Source of the DNA: CAYOCE01 sp964402405
Lineage (GTDB): Bacteria > Pseudomonadota > Alphaproteobacteria > UBA7879
Length of the DNA stretch: 7,207 nt
Assembly (NCBI GenBank): GCA_964402405.1
Contig: CAYOCE010000055.1
Location: forward strand, 1-7,207
Direction: 5' to 3'
The notes beneath the pieces were generated by a model that worked only from the letters and a program-made list of their open reading frames with translations, was not told the DNA's origin and did not search any database. The number at the start of each line of letters is the position of its first letter. Position 1 is the stretch's first letter. This document shows positions 6,003-7,207 of the stretch, in pieces. A program made the translations under genes and the position numbers.

Positions 6003-6287
6003 CCTACCCCCCTCCTTTAGAATAGAGAAATATGTGGCGAGGGGGCCTTTTCATTTTACCACATATCGCAAAATACATGGTTCTTGATCTGTATGGCAGA
6101 ATTTCCTTTTCTCGTCAAGGAATTAATTCAGCTTTTTCAATTATTTTTTTACATTTTTTGCATTTTATAACTTGACAGGGGTTTTCAAAACCACTAAATG
6201 TTGTATAACGCATATATGCGATGTTGGGAGACACCCTTCGCCCCCCCTCCTAAAAAAATCTCTATTATTTTAAACCCTTAAAGAAAC
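6003..6287. other. Gene-free part of the rbfA-truB gap with two dyads
   Basis: No ORF longer than about 25 codons is convincing on either strand. On the plus strand TTGACA (6172-6177) is followed after 17 nt by TAAATG (6195-6200), a weak promoter. The dyad GGTTTT-C-AAAACC (6180-6192) lies inside that spacer, and the perfect 12-bp palindrome CGCATATATGCG (6209-6220) lies near the predicted start. These look like operator-type sites, but no gene follows on the plus strand until the tRNA at 6843. T-rich tracts (6141-6160) and a C-tract (6240-6249) are also present. An unannotated small RNA or a decayed gene remnant are both possible. Confidence 0.35.
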
Positions 6288-6665
6288 CTACTCACTGTCT
6301 GGCTTGCGATTATTCAGCAAATCATTAATTTTCTGAAAATTCTCAAAGGTTTCATCCAGATGAAATCTTAGCTTTGGAACTGTTCGTAGTTTTAGGTTTT
6401 GACTCAGGGCCTTTCTAAACAAAGGAGATTCCGTGTTTAGCAAAGAAACAATATGGTCCTTATCAGCCCCTGCCAAGGGCATAACAAACACAGACGCGTG
6501 GGAAAAATCTGCACTAACCTGAACTTCGCTGACGGTGATGGATTTCCCCATTAGCTCCCGCGTTTTAAAATCATCCTGCTGAAACACGCGCGCCAATACA
6601 TGGCGCACTTCCTCGCCCACCCGGAGGCATCGCTGGCTTTTTGGACTGGCATCAAATCGAGACAT
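6288..6665 (-). CDS. rbfA: 30S ribosome-binding factor A
   Basis: RbfA is a single-domain KH-type protein that binds the immature 30S subunit and assists 16S rRNA 5'-end processing, especially in the cold. The 125-residue product matches the usual 110-135. Family features are an N-terminal basic helix with RVGEEVRHVLARVF (15-28), the strand ITVSEVQVSADFSHASVFV (43-61), and the signature LRTVPKLRFHLDET (93-106) before a C-terminal helix. The ATG at 6665 is supported by AGGAAAG at 6675-6681, 9 nt upstream. It is normally downstream of infB and nusA and next to truB. Here the upstream neighbour is a divergent initiator tRNA, so it appears to begin its own transcription unit. No terminator is evident after it. 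Confidence 0.95.
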   Translation of the reverse strand: MSRFDASPKSQRCLRVGEEVRHVLARVFQQDDFKTRELMGKSITVSEVQVSADFSHASVFVMPLAGADKDHIVSLLNTESPLFRKALSQNLKLRTVPKLRFHLDETFENFQKINDLLNNRKPDSE

Positions 6666-6700
6666 TTGCGTATTCTTTCCTATAAATAAACTCCTAAAGA

Positions 6701-6728
6701 ATTATCGTATGTAACGCCAAAAGGCAAG
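6701..6728 (-). promoter_or_regulatory. Putative promoter of rbfA
   Basis: On the minus strand GATAAT (6701-6706, five of six matches to TATAAT) lies about 35 nt before the rbfA ATG. A weak -35 element, CTTGCC (6723-6728), is 16 nt upstream of it. Because the next gene upstream is divergent, rbfA needs a promoter in this 177-bp gap. Confidence 0.38.
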
Positions 6729-6800
6729 AGATTGTTGATATCATTACAAGAGCTATGTTCCTGGTAAATAAAAAATCTAGGAATTTCTGTAAATTATCTG

Positions 6801-6829
6801 TGGACGTTTGGGTAAAGCTGTGATAGGGT
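6801..6829 (+). promoter_or_regulatory. Putative promoter of the initiator tRNA
   Basis: TGGACG (6801-6806, four of six matches) and TAGGGT (6824-6829) are separated by 17 nt and end 13 nt before the mature tRNA. Position and spacing suit a stable-RNA promoter, but the -10 is weak. Confidence 0.32.
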
Positions 6830-6842
6830 CTTCAACAATTGA

Positions 6843-6919
<77 letters not shown>

Positions 6920-6922
6920 ATC

Positions 6923-6951
6923 TTGACAGTTCTGAAATATATTGATATGTT
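6923..6951 (+). promoter_or_regulatory. Putative promoter of rpmJ
   Basis: A consensus TTGACA (6923-6928) is followed after 17 nt by TATGTT (6946-6951, four of six matches). It begins 3 nt after the tRNA CCA end and about 40 nt before the rpmJ ATG. It is the strongest sigma-70-type match in the window and suggests that rpmJ is transcribed separately from the tRNA. Confidence 0.55.
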
Positions 6952-6989
6952 TCTACTAGTTAGTAATTTTGATATTAGAGTTAAAAAAA

Positions 6990-7115
6990 ATGAAAATTGT
7001 AAATTCCTTAAAGACAATTAAGCTTCGCGATAAAAACTGTCGCGTTATCCGCCGTAAGGGCCGTGTGTTTGTGATCAACAAGTTGAATCCCAGGTACAAG
7101 GCACGCCAAGGCTAG
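6990..7115 (+). CDS. rpmJ: 50S ribosomal protein L36 (C-minus, zinc-free type)
   Basis: L36 is the smallest large-subunit protein and binds 23S rRNA. The 41-residue product begins MKIVNSLKTIKLRDKNCRVI and ends NPRYKARQG, close to the stand-alone alphaproteobacterial L36. It keeps only Cys17, so the CXXC and CXXH zinc ligands of the classical C-plus form are absent; this is the zinc-independent paralogue. The ATG at 6990 is the only suitable start. The ribosome site is weak (TAGAG at 6976-6980). It is monocistronic, with its own promoter and an intrinsic terminator 40 nt downstream. Confidence 0.96.
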   Translation: MKIVNSLKTIKLRDKNCRVIRRKGRVFVINKLNPRYKARQG

Positions 7116-7154
7116 AGAAAGTTAGAGCTTCCTTTTGTTTACTCTCAGTAAACA

Positions 7155-7183
7155 TAAAAAAGCCCCCGAATAGGGGGTTTTTT
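7155..7183 (+). terminator. Intrinsic terminator after rpmJ
   Basis: CCCCC (7163-7167), loop GAATA, and GGGGG (7173-7177) form the stem, followed by TTTTTT (7178-7183). An A-tract (7156-7161) precedes it, so it could also work on the opposite strand. A second hairpin, GTTTAC-TCTCA-GTAAAC (7137-7153), lies just before it. This is the only classical terminator in the window. Confidence 0.88.
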
Positions 7184-7207
7184 GTTGACTGGGCCTGTTG
7201 TTAATTA

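Noticed and set aside
6049..6083. Minus-strand 24-codon ORF starting at an ATG in the rbfA-truB gap
   Set aside because: No ribosome site and no recognisable product; the length is expected by chance.
6141..6160. T-rich tracts as an intrinsic terminator
   Set aside because: No GC-rich stem precedes them in either direction.
6218..6283. Short plus-strand ORFs of 10 and 21 codons after the palindrome CGCATATATGCG
   Set aside because: No Shine-Dalgarno, proline/homopolymer composition from the C-tract, and no evidence of a leader-peptide arrangement.
6793..6805. Possible DnaA box near TTATCTGTGGAC
   Set aside because: It does not match TTATCCACA on either strand and no cluster of boxes is present.

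Overview
The window looks like chromosomal housekeeping DNA from an alphaproteobacterium. The L36 is a 41-residue form with a single cysteine, SecG has a long C-terminal tail, and the initiator tRNA and rbfA/truB/rpsO/pnp order fit that class. The AT-leaning composition and the abundant palindromic repeats between genes suggest a host-associated lineage such as Holosporales or relatives. That placement is inference; the class-level call is firmer. No phage, transposase, CRISPR or defence gene is visible, and I see no previously undescribed protein system.

Layout, left to right. 1-139 holds three small hairpins and no gene. 140-625 (-) is secG. 709-2106 (-) encodes a nitronate-monooxygenase-like flavoenzyme with an extra C-terminal region carrying a four-cysteine cluster. 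2107-2251 is a spacer with two inverted hairpin repeats. 2252-4351 (-) is pnp. 4352-4680 is a spacer filled with nested palindromic repeats. 4681-4950 (-) is rpsO and 4979-5878 (-) is truB. 5879-6287 is a 409-bp spacer with a probable truB promoter and leader and two perfect dyads, but no convincing gene. 6288-6665 (-) is rbfA. 6843-6919 (+) is the initiator tRNA-Met. 6990-7115 (+) is rpmJ, followed by an intrinsic terminator.

The minus-strand run rbfA, truB, rpsO, pnp is the distal half of the widespread nusA-infB-rbfA-truB-rpsO-pnp cluster, which links ribosome maturation, tRNA modification, the small subunit and RNA decay. Here it is loosened. rbfA is cut off from nusA/infB by a divergent initiator tRNA, rbfA and truB are 409 bp apart, and rpsO and pnp are 330 bp apart with repeats in the gap. 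Only truB-rpsO (28 nt) remain tightly coupled.

The most interesting signal is non-coding. Three 28-nt hairpin copies at 68-95, 2123-2150 and 2193-2220 have nearly constant flanks but different stem arms, and base pairing is kept by paired changes. A related pair in the pnp-rpsO gap has constant outer ends and completely different palindromic cores. This points to a dispersed family of structured repeats in which pairing, not sequence, is preserved.
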